Notes: a model not told the origin generated them from the sequence alone. Counted from the first letter of the stretch, positions 11,381 to 22,857 are shown. The stretch: DNA of 64,000 nt from Primula veris (GCA_963682055.1 OY821742.1:18658135-18722134); one strand, 5' to 3'. Translations and numbers: made by a program.

Positions 11381-11902
11381 GTTGTAACCTTACATATAGT
11401 CAGTTGCAACCAGTCATTCTGAAAATTTGCGCTAATCTTTAGGGCGTATAAACAACAAAATTCTTCATACAATTAATAATTTTGGACTATTTAGAGGAAT
11501 TTCTGAAATAAAAGTAAAACCTTCAGATGTGTGTGGTGATTGCATGAAGGAAAAGCAAACTAAGAGTTTACATAAGAATACTTCTCGAGAGGGTATTTAC
11601 TTTGGCAGTGGATGAAATAAATTCTTGAGGATTACAATGTTAAAAAAGAGATTTTAACTTTATATTGTGATAATAAAAATGCAATTAATTTAGATAATAA
11701 TCAAGCTCAACATTATAGAACAAAGCATATAAAGTGAAGATATCATTTTATTGGAGAACTTGTTGAAGAAAAATGTCTAGTTTTAAAACATGTTGCAACT
11801 GGAAAACAATTGACATATATACTTACTAAACTATTGCATGTTAAAAGATTTGAATCCCTAAGAAGTGATCTTGGGTGTGTTATTTTGAATCTACCTGAGT
11901 AA
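11381..11902 (+). pseudogene. Deletion-fused GAG-pre-integrase and RNase H tail
   Basis: At about 11530-11580 the second half of the GAG-pre-integrase zinc domain is readable (CGDCMKEKQTKSLH). Only about 60 bp later the sequence is the C-terminal end of RNase H (LYCDNKNAINL, RTKHIK, then FESLRSDLG), ending with TAA at 11900-11902. The whole integrase core, the RT and most of RNase H, normally about 2.5 kb, are missing. A TGA interrupts the RNase H tail after RTKHIK. This is a large internal deletion in an otherwise recognisable SIRE-like relic. Confidence 0.78.
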
Positions 11903-13770
11903 ACAAATTGATGTTTAGTATGAGAATAATCAGTTACAAACACTTGAAGAAATCTGCATGAGCTCCATATGATTTTTCTGAAAAAGAGTGAAGTTTTACT
12001 TAATAAAAAGTAGATTGACACTGGTAAACTGCTTATTATTATGTGAAATCACTTGTCGAATGATTAAATTATGCTAATAATGGATAAATTAGTTTATAAT
12101 TAGTCAATTGTAAATTCAGTTGCAACCGAGACTACAACGGCTATAAGGAAAAACGATTGGCAAGTGGGTAAGTGGCGTACACTGATCATCCTATCCGCTA
12201 CTTGGGATGTCAAGAAGCTTTCCCATTAACTTATCAGATACTGGCAGGCACGTATTGTAACCCAGCTTAATGAAGGGTGATCATAGAAGATTTGATGTTT
12301 TTATCCTAATATAAATTATTATATAAAGTGATATATGCTTAAAAGGTGTTAGTTGGTTAATTGATGTTAATCTAATCTATAAAGTGTCAATTTGTAAATA
12401 AAAGAGTAAGATTGATAATTTTTTCTTGAAAGAAGTAATTGTGTACATTTCGTTCAATACAGTTTCAAGTGTCAATTGTAATTAAGATGCAACTCAAATG
12501 AACATGAAATTTATTTTACTTGATAAATTGGTTATTTGTTTAAAATCGGAAAACCCCATGCAAAATCTTCTGGACAATAACTTGGAAGGTCAATGACTTT
12601 TATTGCGTTAAAAAATTAAGTTTCATAGTTATAAAGTGTCGGATTGGATTAATTAGTTATAAATGGATAATATTTCTTATGGTTGAAAATATTTGTCCTT
12701 GTTTAAAATTATATGTTCTTAAACCCTGTTTACTCACTTAAAAGATGAGTTACAACTGATTAATCCTTGGTGAACGAGTGAAAAATTTTGTTAGTGAGGG
12801 AATAGCAACCAAGTTTCTTAACAGGAGCCTGAAACCGATAGGCCAAATCTGATGATGGGTGTTTTGATAAGAGTGGTTATGGTAAACATTGGTTCTAATG
12901 TGCGTGATTTTGATAAGAGTGTTGTATTCTGACCTTGTCATATTTGTGACAAAAAGAGAGAGTGAGTATATGTGTTGTGAGAGAGTGAGAGCAAAATAGA
13001 TGAGTTGTCACGCTTTAAGTGTTTATGTTTCTAATATGCTTAAATTGTAAAATTGCTTTTATATATGCTTGAGATGTGACTTTCAAGGGGAACTATGATA
13101 AGATTTGTGTTTAAATGATAAATATGTTTAACTGTTATAGTATACTTATGGGAGAGTTCTTGGTTTTTGAAAAGATTTTACAACTTAAAATTTTTGCCAA
13201 AATAATGACAAAATGGGATATTGCTAGATCTGAAGCAGAAGGTTCTTGTAATCTCTTTGTTGATCACCATTATATGAAAAATAGATTGAGTTAAGTCATA
13301 TTCAACTATAATTTTATAAACAGTTAATGTGTAACGTTTTTATCAAATTGTAATTAAGTGAAGGTGTGAGTTGCAACTGAGACAACTAGTGATTATGGCA
13401 GACATAATATGTAAAGATTCGGTCAAAGAGATTTGATGAAGTCAAAAACGTGGAGAGAAAGTAAAAGTGATTTGAAGCAATATGTGGAAGATAGAAGTAA
13501 TAAATAAAGAGATCTTTTTCTAATTGGATTGAAGACTCGAGAACTTTCAAAGAGAATACTTTTCAAGAAAGCAAACATCAAGAAAAGAAATATTTTCTAT
13601 TTAGTCATCTATTAGAGATTATTTGTAAGTCTATAAATAAAGACATTAGGCTCTATAATTTTATGGTTTTCTTCACCATAGAATATACTGCAAAGAGAGA
13701 GAAAGAAACCAACAATATTTTTGAGCGAAAAACATAGCGGAATGTCATGGAGATATTAATATGTGTTAGG
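11903..13770 (+). other. 3' untranslated / probable LTR remnant of the SIRE-like element
   Basis: No gene is seen. This non-coding stretch follows the RNase H tail. It has several copies of a GTTGCAAC-centred word also present in the Gag part, GAGAGTGAG repeats (about 12955-12990), and a CTATAAATAAAGAC motif at about 13632-13645 that would suit an LTR TATA box. I could not find its partner LTR, so the assignment is inference. Confidence 0.4.
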
Positions 13771-14335
13771 TAGGGGTGGGCAAAAAATCCGTAAACTCAC
13801 CCCGTAACCCAACCCGTATGGATTTGGGCGGGTTGGGATGGGTTGAGTGTCCAAAAAAATCAATCCGTCTGCCCCAATCCATTATATATTTTGCGGGTTG
13901 GGTTTGGTTGAGGTTCACAAACCATGAGTTAATCCGTCCCAATCCGTTTCAACTCGCAATATACATATAATTATAAATATATATATATTATGTGTATTTT
14001 AAGATACCAACCTTTCATTATTGTTATATTTTAGTTTTATTACTTGTTCGTGAATGTTCTGAGCGTATTTTGATTGGTTTTAATTTATATTTCTGTTTGA
14101 AATATTTGATTTATTTTAAAACATAGGTTTATTATGCAAACTATAAAAAATAAAGGAGCAAAATAAAAATTTAAGAATCAATATAAACTCAACTCGCAAT
14201 TTATTTTGCGAGTTGGGCTGGGTTGGGTAGGGTTGAGATTTAAATTTTATTAATCCATCCCGCCATTTATTTTACGGGTTGGGTTAGGATTGAGGTCAAT
14301 CCGCCCCAATCCGTCCCGTGCCCACCCCATTCCTA
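13771..14335. mobile_element. hAT-type MITE, 565 bp, perfect 8-bp duplication
   Basis: The duplication GTGTTAGG is at 13763-13770 and 14336-14343. The left end reads TAGGGGTGGGCA, and the right end read on the other strand is TAGGAATGGGGTGGGCA. Subterminal GGGTTGGG/CCCAACCC words occur in inverted orientation at both ends (13800-13960 and 14205-14325) around an AT-rich core with no coding capacity. End sequence and 8-bp duplication identify a non-autonomous hAT element. It landed inside the SIRE-like relic, so it is younger than that relic. Confidence 0.92.
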
Positions 14336-14910
14336 GTGTTAGGTATATCAATAGTTTGATAGACAAATAATAGTAGGGGAGTCATTGATTATTGTAAGTA
14401 TTGAGCCGATTATTGTAAGCTTAACAGTATGATTAAATAATAAATGAGTGTCTCGGACACGTAAACTTGGTGAGCAAGTTGAAGTTCGCAAACAAACGCA
14501 ACATGTTATTTACTATTCTGTCAGTTACATCCTCAGTTGCATCCGACTCTACAACTTGCTCCAACTTAGCGAGTAATTGCATTCCAAAGTTAAGAAAACG
14601 GATTTTTAATCTAGCTCATCAACATACCTTTATTATTACTTGGGTAGAGTTTGGTAGTGCTTATTGTGGGTTTTTTTTAATGTTTTATCCTTCAACGAGA
14701 GCACACGCATAATTTTTGTAAGGTATTTTATCCTGCATCGTAATACTTAGTTTGAAAATTTTAGTTCGGTACTGATTTAAATATTCTATCTTACAAAAGG
14801 CACAAGGAATCAAAAGTAGTTAAGCATTTGGCGAACAATGAAATCTTAATATCTTATACCCACTCTTAGTCTTTTTTTACTTTCTCTTTTCACACAATCC
14901 CGGATATGTG

Positions 14911-15110
14911 GAAATGTTATAGCAAGCTCTGGTGATGTCCAACAAGGTTACAAGGCTTCAACAAGATTCTCAAAGCCTTTGAAATGTTAAGGCAAGCTCT
15001 GGTGGAGTCCAATGAGGGTTCAACAAACCTTTTAAAATTTTGGAAATGTTAAAGGCAACCTCCGCTGAGTTTCAGCAAGGATCGAACGAGAGGATATCAC
15101 TCCTAAAAAT
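14911..15110. repeat. Three diverged tandem units of about 61-70 bp
   Basis: Units start with GGAAATGTTA, TGAAATGTTAAGGCAAGCTC and TGGAAATGTTAAAGGCAACC at about 14911, 14981 and 15042. They share GCAAGCTCTGGTG and a TCCAAYRAGG word. There is no coding meaning that I can see. Confidence 0.6.
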
Positions 15111-16384
15111 GAAAAAAAAAAACTCAGCCCTCCTTGGCCACCTCCAATAAATCATCAAACCACTTATAAAAAGACGAGTTTCTTTAAGATGAATAGTACA
15201 AGATTAATGCTAAACAGAACAATAGGGCTTCTTCTCGCAGTCAGACTATCATGGAGATGATAGAGAGATATTTTATAGGGCCTCATCTAAACAACTTTGG
15301 GACATGATTGACAACAAATGACCCCCAAACTTCATTAACTATGCATCCAACGATATTTTAGCCTTCATTGAGGAGACTTTCATGATTGAAAAAGAGTGGG
15401 GAATCCAAATGGAGCCAGCTATTGAATCACCATGAGCGACCGATAGAAACTCTAAGGTTGAATAAGTAACTCCTAGGATAAAGCGAGTCACGTAAAATCT
15501 CAGTTTTCAGCTAAACTTAGAGCCAATATTGCAAATAATGACACCAAATAAATCAACTAATCCTTACACTCCACCTAATAAAAGGGTGGTGAAATTAGAA
15601 TTAAATTAGTGAATATGTGGTAATAAACATGTCGTTTGTGATATTGACAAAGAAATAAAGGAAGAGCTGATGGTAAAACAGCCCAATATTAAGGTGTGTG
15701 ACATTGGCAAACATAAAAAGAAGGAAGTGCTGATTAAACAGCCTAAGAACAAATCTAATAAACTGGGGGTTATCAACTTATAAGTTGAACTCAGATGAAA
15801 TATTAATTGGGGTATGGATGATCATAAAATAGAGGAGGTGACTGTCAAATAGCCGAAATAGAAAGCTCACGAGCAAACTATTTCCGATAAGATAGTGGAC
15901 TATAATGAGGGTGTTGAGAAGGCGCATAAGTAGAGTGACTAGTGAGTTGATGGGGCGTTACAGTGACAGATAACTTACTCTAACAGAGCCCAATGTGTGG
16001 GACTATTCGGACCTATTCCTTATTGATTTTGACTACGAGATTGGCATACACATCAATCCATATTCGATATATCAAGCATTGGGTTGAAATAAGTGGAGCT
16101 ATATCCAAGCCATCATCGATGTCACTGAAAGGGTATAACCATATATGCAAAAACATAATCTTATAAATTGTGATCACCACTTAACAAAATTTCTTAGATA
16201 TAGCAAAGGGACAGGAGTAAGTCAAAAACTCTTATTTCAGGAAAGATAACTCCCAACCGTAAAATGAATCAAAAATTTCAATCTAATGAGAGAAGGGATA
16301 CTAATTTTCAAATATTAAAGAAGTTCTCGGGAAGGAAAAGGAGTAAGCGGTGTTGTCGAAGAGATAGGAGTCGAGGGAAACATA
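15111..16384. other. Degenerate, unidentified protein-like region
   Basis: No intact gene is seen. A plus-strand open stretch at about 15625-15780 includes a 20-codon tandem duplication (separate entry). A second short phrase near 16000-16090 reads DYSDLFLIDFDYEIGIHINP. Both look like old protein-coding sequence, perhaps of a mobile element, but I recognise no family. Confidence 0.35.
15634..15753 (+). repeat. 60-bp tandem duplication, 20 codons, in-frame
   Basis: Copies begin at 15634 and 15694. They translate to VCDIDKEIKEELMVKQPNIK and to a related VCDIGKHKKKEVLIKQPKN, so the period of 60 bp keeps frame. This suggests the region once coded for protein with short internal repeats. The host protein is not recognised. 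Confidence 0.6.
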
Positions 16385-16570
16385 TGTATATTTTCTTTGT
16401 CATTTTTCTTGTCTTGGAAAACTTGTCTTGAAAAATGATGAAAGACCATCATATTTATGCAAAGTTTGTAACTCATGAAAGCCATCAATATGGGGATATA
16501 AATGTTTTGAAACTCCTACAACTTAATTGCATTCAAAACAAAACAAAACCAAAAGTTTTTTTTTCCAACA
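16385..16570 (-). repeat. Putative 3' LTR of the 17-kb copia relic
   Basis: Read on the minus strand it begins TGTTGGAAAA directly after the purine tract TGTGGGGGAT (16571-16580) and could end ATATACA at 16385. No second copy was found, so the inner end is a guess from the TG/CA rule. Confidence 0.4.
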
Positions 16571-17214
16571 ATCCCCCACATGAATGCAATCATTAAACAT
16601 GCAAAGTGCAATTAAATGCAATCGAGAGAACCACGAGAATTCACTGCATAAGGACATGTAGCGCGCGCCTTGAACCTGCCATAGCGAAATACCTTTTGGA
16701 TATACTTGTTTTAGGTAGCGTAATGCTTTGAACCCTCAAAATTTTTTGTATATCAAAATAATACCCGCATAGTGTCTTCTCTACATCACTTACTAGGCCC
16801 TTTAGTTGTTGTCCATATTTGGCCCTGGACTGCCTTGGCAATTTCAACTGAGTGCTCTAGCGATTTAGCCCTAGATCATCACATAGTATCGGCCATACAC
16901 ACTCGTTATAGGTGATTTTCAAGTCAAGGGTGTTCTGACTCACCCCACTCGACCTTCGAGATACTTGATTCATTAAGAGCCTCATGCTCACCCTTAAAAT
17001 GGTAGAGTTCTATCACTCTTTCATCATAAAAATGGGCTGAGAACTTATGTTCTCGAGTGCTTTGTTCGGTCACCCGAACAGTTCAGTTTTCCCATTGAAC
17101 CTGAGACTGGAGTTTCCAGTACAGGTTTGGTAGTTTATGTGAAGGTTTCCAATTTATTGGGCTTCAACACACATTTCCCTCGATGATGCTCCGACTCCTC
17201 CACGAGTCAAGCAT

Positions 17215-17500
17215 TTTGTATATGGATCCGCATTATTATCCTTAGACCTTGCAAAGTCTATGGATACCATAATTTTTGCTAGCAATTCCTCTTACGGATT
17301 TGTGTCCCGACGAATATGTCATGACTTTGTCGGGACTTTCCATTATACAAATTATTCCGATCCCGTTTAATAACTGCCTGACTGCAGCAGTGCATGTTTA
17401 TTGCGGGAACAGATTTTGACCAGTTGAAATACCTCCCAAGACTTCTCAGCCAATCTGCCTCTTCTGTAGCTTGATTCAACGTTATGAATTCTAACTCTAC
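17215..17500 (-). pseudogene. RNase H fragment of the 17-kb copia relic
   Basis: The minus-strand frame reads [20 protein letters not shown]...VPAINMHCCSQA...YNGKSRQ, clearly the RNase H region seen intact at 59.7-59.9 kb. The catalytic-type Asp of the YYDCQSA motif has become Cys (MHCCSQA). Frame is lost on both sides. Lower-strand DNA up to 17590 continues the same similarity weakly. Confidence 0.75.
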
Positions 17501-17857
17501 AGTTTCTCCAACTATGCAGGTCTATACAAAAACCTCCATGAGACTGAAGTATAACTATTGAAATTATCAACATCGTCAATTTACTTATAGTCATTGACTA
17601 TATGTCTCACGCGCCTATCAACCTCATTGTTGATGGTCTTTTCCCATATACACATTATATGGATAATATTGATTATTTCAATGTCATCGATTTACCTTTA
17701 CTCATGAAGGTCAAGGGTCGAATAAAGTTTCTTTTCTCACCATTTACTACGCCAAGGCACTTCATCTTCCTTACAAGTTTCACTTTCCCCCACTTTTTCA
17801 GCACCGTTTGAGTGTTTTCTTGTCTTGGGTAGCGTAATGATTTGAACCCTCAACGTA

Positions 17858-18720
17858 TCAATCACACTCGCCAGGCGTTAGAATTTTGCAGGAAAGCTTC
17901 TCTTTTAGAAAATATGCTTCTCGGACATAGAACTCTATATGCACCTTAAAGTCATCTGACTTATGAACTAGAAACTGATCAGCACTATATTTTGTACTTA
18001 TCCGATGAACACACAATCTACCATTTTTGATCCTATCCAAGTCCTTCAAGGAACAAGATTGAGACCTTTCTTAGGTAGCACCAAACTTTCAAGAACTTAT
18101 AGTCAGGCACCATGCCTTCTATAATTCTGACTGTTTGGTCCAACTTCCTAAGAGGTAGTTTGTTCAACACATATCTTGAGAAAACCTCACTTCCCGCACA
18201 AATTCAGAGTTTAACCTTGAACTTATCAACATGACATTCCAACCACACAATTGTGTGAACGGTGTCTCATGTTCACCATTTTAATCACACTAATCATGTA
18301 TTCATATCCATGTGAGTATACCATTTTGGAACTAGTTAGACAATATCTAACACGTCCAAGAATAGTCTATCATTTAATGATTAACACATAATCATTGGAT
18401 TAAAGTTGGTAGATTAACACAACAGAACATCCATGATTAAACATGTTTTCTAACAAGCCTTAATCCTCAACAATAAAATTCACGTATTCATTCTTACTTG
18501 AATGAATATCTCGACTGATTTGTCTTTACTTCTCATCAAGTAGACATATCAGTGTTTAGTACAACCATCAATAAATTGAGGAAATACCTTTTAAACCCGT
18601 CTTGGTTTTGCACGCATCTCAAATGCATCAAACCATTAGGTTATGTACTCCGTTCGAAACTTCGAACTGAAAACTTAGCAATACATTGCTTCAAACACAA
18701 GCTCATATTTGTGTTTCAAT
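17858..18720 (-). pseudogene. Integrase fragments of the 17-kb copia relic
   Basis: Three patches in different frames on the minus strand resemble copia integrase. About 18480-18720 holds the zinc domain and start of the core. About 18080-18190 holds the end of the core, with YVLNKLP-like and YKFLKVW words. At 17858-18049 a patch includes NGRLCVHRISTKYSADQFLV and HKSDDFKVHIEFY, the typical C-terminal integrase stretch. Stops and indels between patches rule out function. An adjacent plus-strand frame (17602-17811) is only a shadow. Confidence 0.65.
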
Positions 18721-19346
18721 TTAAATAATAGATTTAGAAAAATAAAACATTTATGGTTTTATATTTTCATGACCTACTATATCATGTCAAATAAGTGACT
18801 TAGTTGAATAACTCAACATGTCATTATTGACCACAAGAATATCGACTAAAATGCTCATTTTGAACAAATAGTCACTCATGTGTTACCACAAACAAGAAAA
18901 CTTATATCAATTTGATCCTAATTTTTTGACTACCGAAAGGCTACTGCTCTTTAGGTTTCAAAAACCACTAGTCATGATTTAGATTTGTATACTTTCACTT
19001 GTTAGTGGATTTCCAAACGTTTAAAACTTTTTACACATTAACGCCCTCACAGTTCGTGCATTCCATTTTTCCTCACTCAGAACATGCACACTATTATAGA
19101 GAAACTTAATCGGTTTCAAGATGGCAAATGAACAATATCATTTATTTTAGACGTTTTAAGTCCATACCAATAAAGCGTTAGATTTTCTCCCACTCTCCCG
19201 CAGACGTTATGGGGAATGATTATATTCTCGGTCTACATGATCGATGGGTTACCCCCCACATTTATGGGACCCTCGGGGTTCTCCCACAATTAACGTAATA
19301 TAATATTACTCAATTACTATTCTCAATAATAGCAATCTCAACATAT

Positions 19347-19500
19347 TTGTAATATGTTCTTTAAACAACTTAATAAAATGTTATTTCAACAAATTATTAA
19401 ATGTTTTTCCAACAAATTAATAAGATGTTATTTCAACGAATTAATAAATGTTCTTTCAGCAAATCAATAAGATGTTATTTCAACAAATAATAAAATACCT
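19347..19500. repeat. 47-bp tandem repeat, nearly three units
   Basis: TTAATAARATGTTATTTCAAC-type words start at 19370, 19417 and 19464, an exact 47-bp period. Each unit is itself two similar halves (ATGTTNTTTCAACAAATT). The array is AT-rich and non-coding. Confidence 0.8.
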
Positions 19501-20068
19501 GATATTTGTTTATTCTTAAAATAAAACTCAACAGCCATTTATTATTTGTCTATCATCAAATTATTTGCTCTTGGATGAACAAACTTTTTTATTAAATAAC
19601 CTTTCATCCAAATATGTAACCGACTCGTCAATGCAATTTGTAGATAGCTAATAAAGCTCTCCATAAATGCCAACAACGACTGTCGTTACAATAATTTATA
19701 ACTCTCCAAATTAAATTACGATTAATCACAATTAATAAGAAGTTATAAATAATCGTCATTAATCTCATTAATGATCACCGTTACAAATTTTGTAACACTC
19801 CAAATTAAATTGTAATAAATAACAATTAATAAGAATATCACCCATTATATCACCACACTAGTGTCTTTAATAATACTGATTTCGAATTTGTAACCCCCAT
19901 CATTAATATGCACTCATGCAAAATTAATATGAGTTACACCGGCACCCATAATGTTTTGGTCAGTTTCAGCACCCACTGTGTTCCGGAAATTTCCCACAGG
20001 AAACTATTTGTTATCTCAAATAACAAACACGCACAATCTAATTTCGAAAAATGAAACTAAAACTCCTC
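19501..20068. other. AT-rich stretch, nothing recognised
   Basis: There are two diverged blocks around CTCCAAATTAAATT (19695 and 19799), each followed by AATAAGAA or similar, suggesting an old duplication of about 104 bp. No gene is seen. Confidence 0.4.
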
Positions 20069-20350
20069 ATTCGCAAACACCAAATTTCTATAACCACGCA
20101 TGGTTTCAAGAAACTGATTTTGCAAGAGTATTCTAGTTCATTCCCGAAAAAGATTATCAAATTCTGAAAGATTTATTCAGCCGTAAACACCAGATAAATC
20201 TGATTTTACACAAAACAATCTCATAATTCAACCAGTTTTGTCGTAAACCCCAAATTCTGAAAATTTAGAAATGGTTTTACAAGAACTATTTCGAAACCAG
20301 TTCTGTCGTAATCCCCAAGTTAATGGCTTTTACTAGAACTGTTTCGAATA
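20069..20350 (-). repeat. Degenerate leader-type repeats, about 65-110 bp apart
   Basis: Units share a CGTAAACCCCAAATT-like word followed by TTTTACAAGAA and TTTCGAA words (about 20076, 20185, 20238 and 20306). Two copies with ACCAGTTTTGTCGTA lie 65 bp apart. The same combination of a CCCCAAA word plus TTTCACAAAGAA recurs at 63.8-64.0 kb upstream of the related copia Gag. These may be leader repeats of that copia family. Confidence 0.5.
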
Positions 20351-21640
20351 ATCATCAATCCTCCAATTCCATGATAGAGATTCATGTCTACACAAATACT
20401 CATTGGAAATTGTTAGTACTTTATTAACATGAAAACAATAAACATGTATAAATCAACTAACAAAATAATCTAGTCTCTAACAAGATTACTTATAAAATAC
20501 AATGCAAATAAAAGTTTCACTATAAAAATAAACCTCATGATTTATTATAGTAACAACGGCACCAAAACTATTTCATAATTCTCGATTAACCTTTCACAAA
20601 TTAAATTGTTAATAATACCAACCAATTACAAAACCGTAATTGATTAATTCAGCTAATTTATGACCACTATGCAAACATGTCATTGGTCAAATCATAGTCA
20701 ATAAACAGTAACCGTAACATGCACAATAAATTTCCCATATTCAATACTCCAAATATGTACAAGGACATAACATGCATACATGCTACTATTTAAACATTTC
20801 AACAACAAACGTGTTAATGTATCTTTCGGTTACCCTTTCATTTCTCACATAAATTAAACTGGTCATATAAAATTGAAATCCCCTACATCACTGCTGCATA
20901 CTAAGTCCAAATTATAGAATTCACAATTCTGGGAACTTAATTATACATAAACAAATATGCATATTACAAATGAACTTTCCAACAAATAAATTCTATCACC
21001 TCAGTTGCAACATTCAACCGTTACGAGCAGTTATCACTATTTAATATATAAGTAAATATATTAACATAATATATGGCCATAATAATTAACATAGCAAGCA
21101 ATATGCAAACTGACTAATATATTCAGCTTACAACATACATTCCAGAATTATAGAAAATTCAATTAGGTGCACAACACCACTGGCAGATACTTATATAGCC
21201 AGTTAGCTCATATAAATACTAAGATAATACAACACACCTATACTCTTACAACTTGCAAAGATGGGATTCCATCACATACAAACATGTATATATCAAGCAT
21301 AATCAAATCTCGCGTACAACCAACGTAAACATGCAACGCTCAATACATATATTTAGCACAAAATATATCTAAGCATGTTGGTGCATAATTATACACAAAA
21401 TACTATGCATAATGGACGGTTTAAAACCGTAAAAAGGATTTATACAAAAATCCGAAACAAGGTAAAACAATGAAACCCACTTTCAACAATCCTAGCGGAA
21501 ACACCAATTTCTTAAAACCAAAATTTGTTAGAAAATGATTTTCCAAATAACCATTTTCGAAACATAAATAATTTTTTGTTTATCCAAACACCAAAATTAT
21601 TGTATTAACGTACGAAACATAAAAATATCATTTCAGATTA
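20351..21640. other. AT-rich spacer, no gene
   Basis: This is non-coding. Isolated AAACACCAAATT-like words at about 21508 and 21588 echo the leader repeats to the left. I see no other structure. Confidence 0.4.
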
Positions 21641-22318
21641 TTGGGTACATTGTAAATAAACACAATAATTTATATGGAAAAAAAATGGACAAATAAACAG
21701 AAAATGATTTCCTCAAATATATAAATATCAATTACAACCTAAAAACATAAAAAAAAATGTAAATGATACCGAAATGGACTAAAGTCCGAGACGAGGTAAC
21801 TGCAAGCAGTTTTTCTTAAACGATATTTGTCCCGCCACCTCTTTTTCTGTCTAAATGGGGCACTTCGTTCCCAAGGTACAACGTCTATCACATGTGACTC
21901 GACGGAAACGATAGCGAGGCACGGTCGGACCGTTGGTGGTGTGGTACTCTCTCTCTCTATATGTATGGCATATACACATGCACACATTCACATGTGCATA
22001 AATATAGAGAGAGAGTACCACACCACCAACGGCCCGACCGTGTCTCGTGCCGTTTCGGTCGAGTCACATGTGATAGACGTTGTACTTTGAGAACGAATTG
22101 TCCCATTTAATCAGAAGCAGAGGTGGCGGGGCAAATATCGTTTAAGGAAAACTGCTTGCAGTTAACTCGTCTCGGAATTTAGTACATTTCGGTATCATTT
22201 ACATTTTTTTATGTTTTAAGGTTGTAATTGATATTTATATATTTCAGGAAAGCATTTTCTGTTTATTTCTCCATTTCTTTTCTATAGAAATTATTGTGTT
22301 TATTTACAACGTACCCAA
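21641..22318. mobile_element. Long foldback hairpin, 678 bp
   Basis: Two arms of roughly 320 bp (21641-about 21975 and about 21998-22318) are inverted copies with close to 90 percent identity by eye. The outermost bases are TTGGGTACATTGTAAATAAAC at the left and its complement ending CGTACCCAA at the right. The innermost part pairs GTACTCTCTCTCTC with GAGAGAGAGTAC around a short CACATG-rich loop. Open frames across it are by-products of the symmetry. No target duplication was found. A foldback or Mutator-like MITE is likely. The transcript would form a very long double-stranded RNA. Confidence 0.85.
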
Positions 22319-22376
22319 CAATATGGACACCTAAATCTCAACACAGATTCTACTGTGCTACCTTTTAAGTATATAT

Positions 22377-22857
22377 TGTAAAACATATTCTATAAACCTT
22401 TAGATTAATTTAAAGGAACATGGATCGTTAACTTCATAATTTTCACAACGATATGAATAAAGATTGAATACTTACCTTGAGCCATTGTGTAGTTTACTGC
22501 TTAAGCTTTTATGAGATACGGTCTTCTCTCTCTTAGCCCTTCCTTAATAATAAATACTATTATATATATTTCTCTGTATATTATTGATGGTGAGAATATA
22601 GTAGTATTGCTACTATTTTATAGGTAGAGAGAGGGAACGTATAACAGTCTCCCCCACTTCTCACGTTCCATCAACGTGATAATGGAACGTGAGAAGTGGT
22701 AGTATTAGTTTAACATTAACTTTAATCCTTATCTAATACTAATTACTTTTAATTTATCTTTAATTAATTATTTAACCAATAAGATTAATAAACTTGATAA
22801 TTATCCAAACCATTATTTATTTAACATATATGACACTAGGCCATATATATTCTAACA
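22377..22857 (-). repeat. 3' LTR of element F (481 bp)
   Basis: Read on the minus strand it begins TGTTAGAATATATATGG and ends ATATGTTTTACA. It contains a perfect 18-bp inverted repeat (22654-22671 and 22682-22699) with ACGTG-type cores around a 10-bp loop. Part of the right arm is deleted in the other LTR. Confidence 0.95.

Larger units (their letters stand above)
16385..20350 (-). mobile_element. Shredded minus-strand copia relic (same family as 59.6-64 kb)
   Basis: In minus orientation one finds, right to left, leader-type repeats (20069-20350), integrase pieces (18720 to 17858), an RNase H piece (about 17500-17215), a purine tract TGTGGGGGAT (complement of 16571-16580) and a putative LTR (16385-16570). 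The RNase H and flanking bases match the element at 59.6 kb almost word for word ([21 protein letters not shown]). RT, Gag and the 5' LTR are not recognisable, so it is internally deleted and decayed. The outer limits are estimates. Confidence 0.6.

Noticed and set aside
15960..16140. Possible pararetrovirus-like or gypsy protein phrase
   Set aside because: Only about 20 readable residues without any catalytic motif, so not enough to assign a family.
17602..17811. 69-codon plus-strand frame
   Set aside because: It lies antisense within a minus-strand copia relic and has no domain of its own.
21739..22090. Overlapping open frames on both strands across the long hairpin
   Set aside because: They mirror each other because of the inverted repeat, contain the CT/GA microsatellite, and show no domain.
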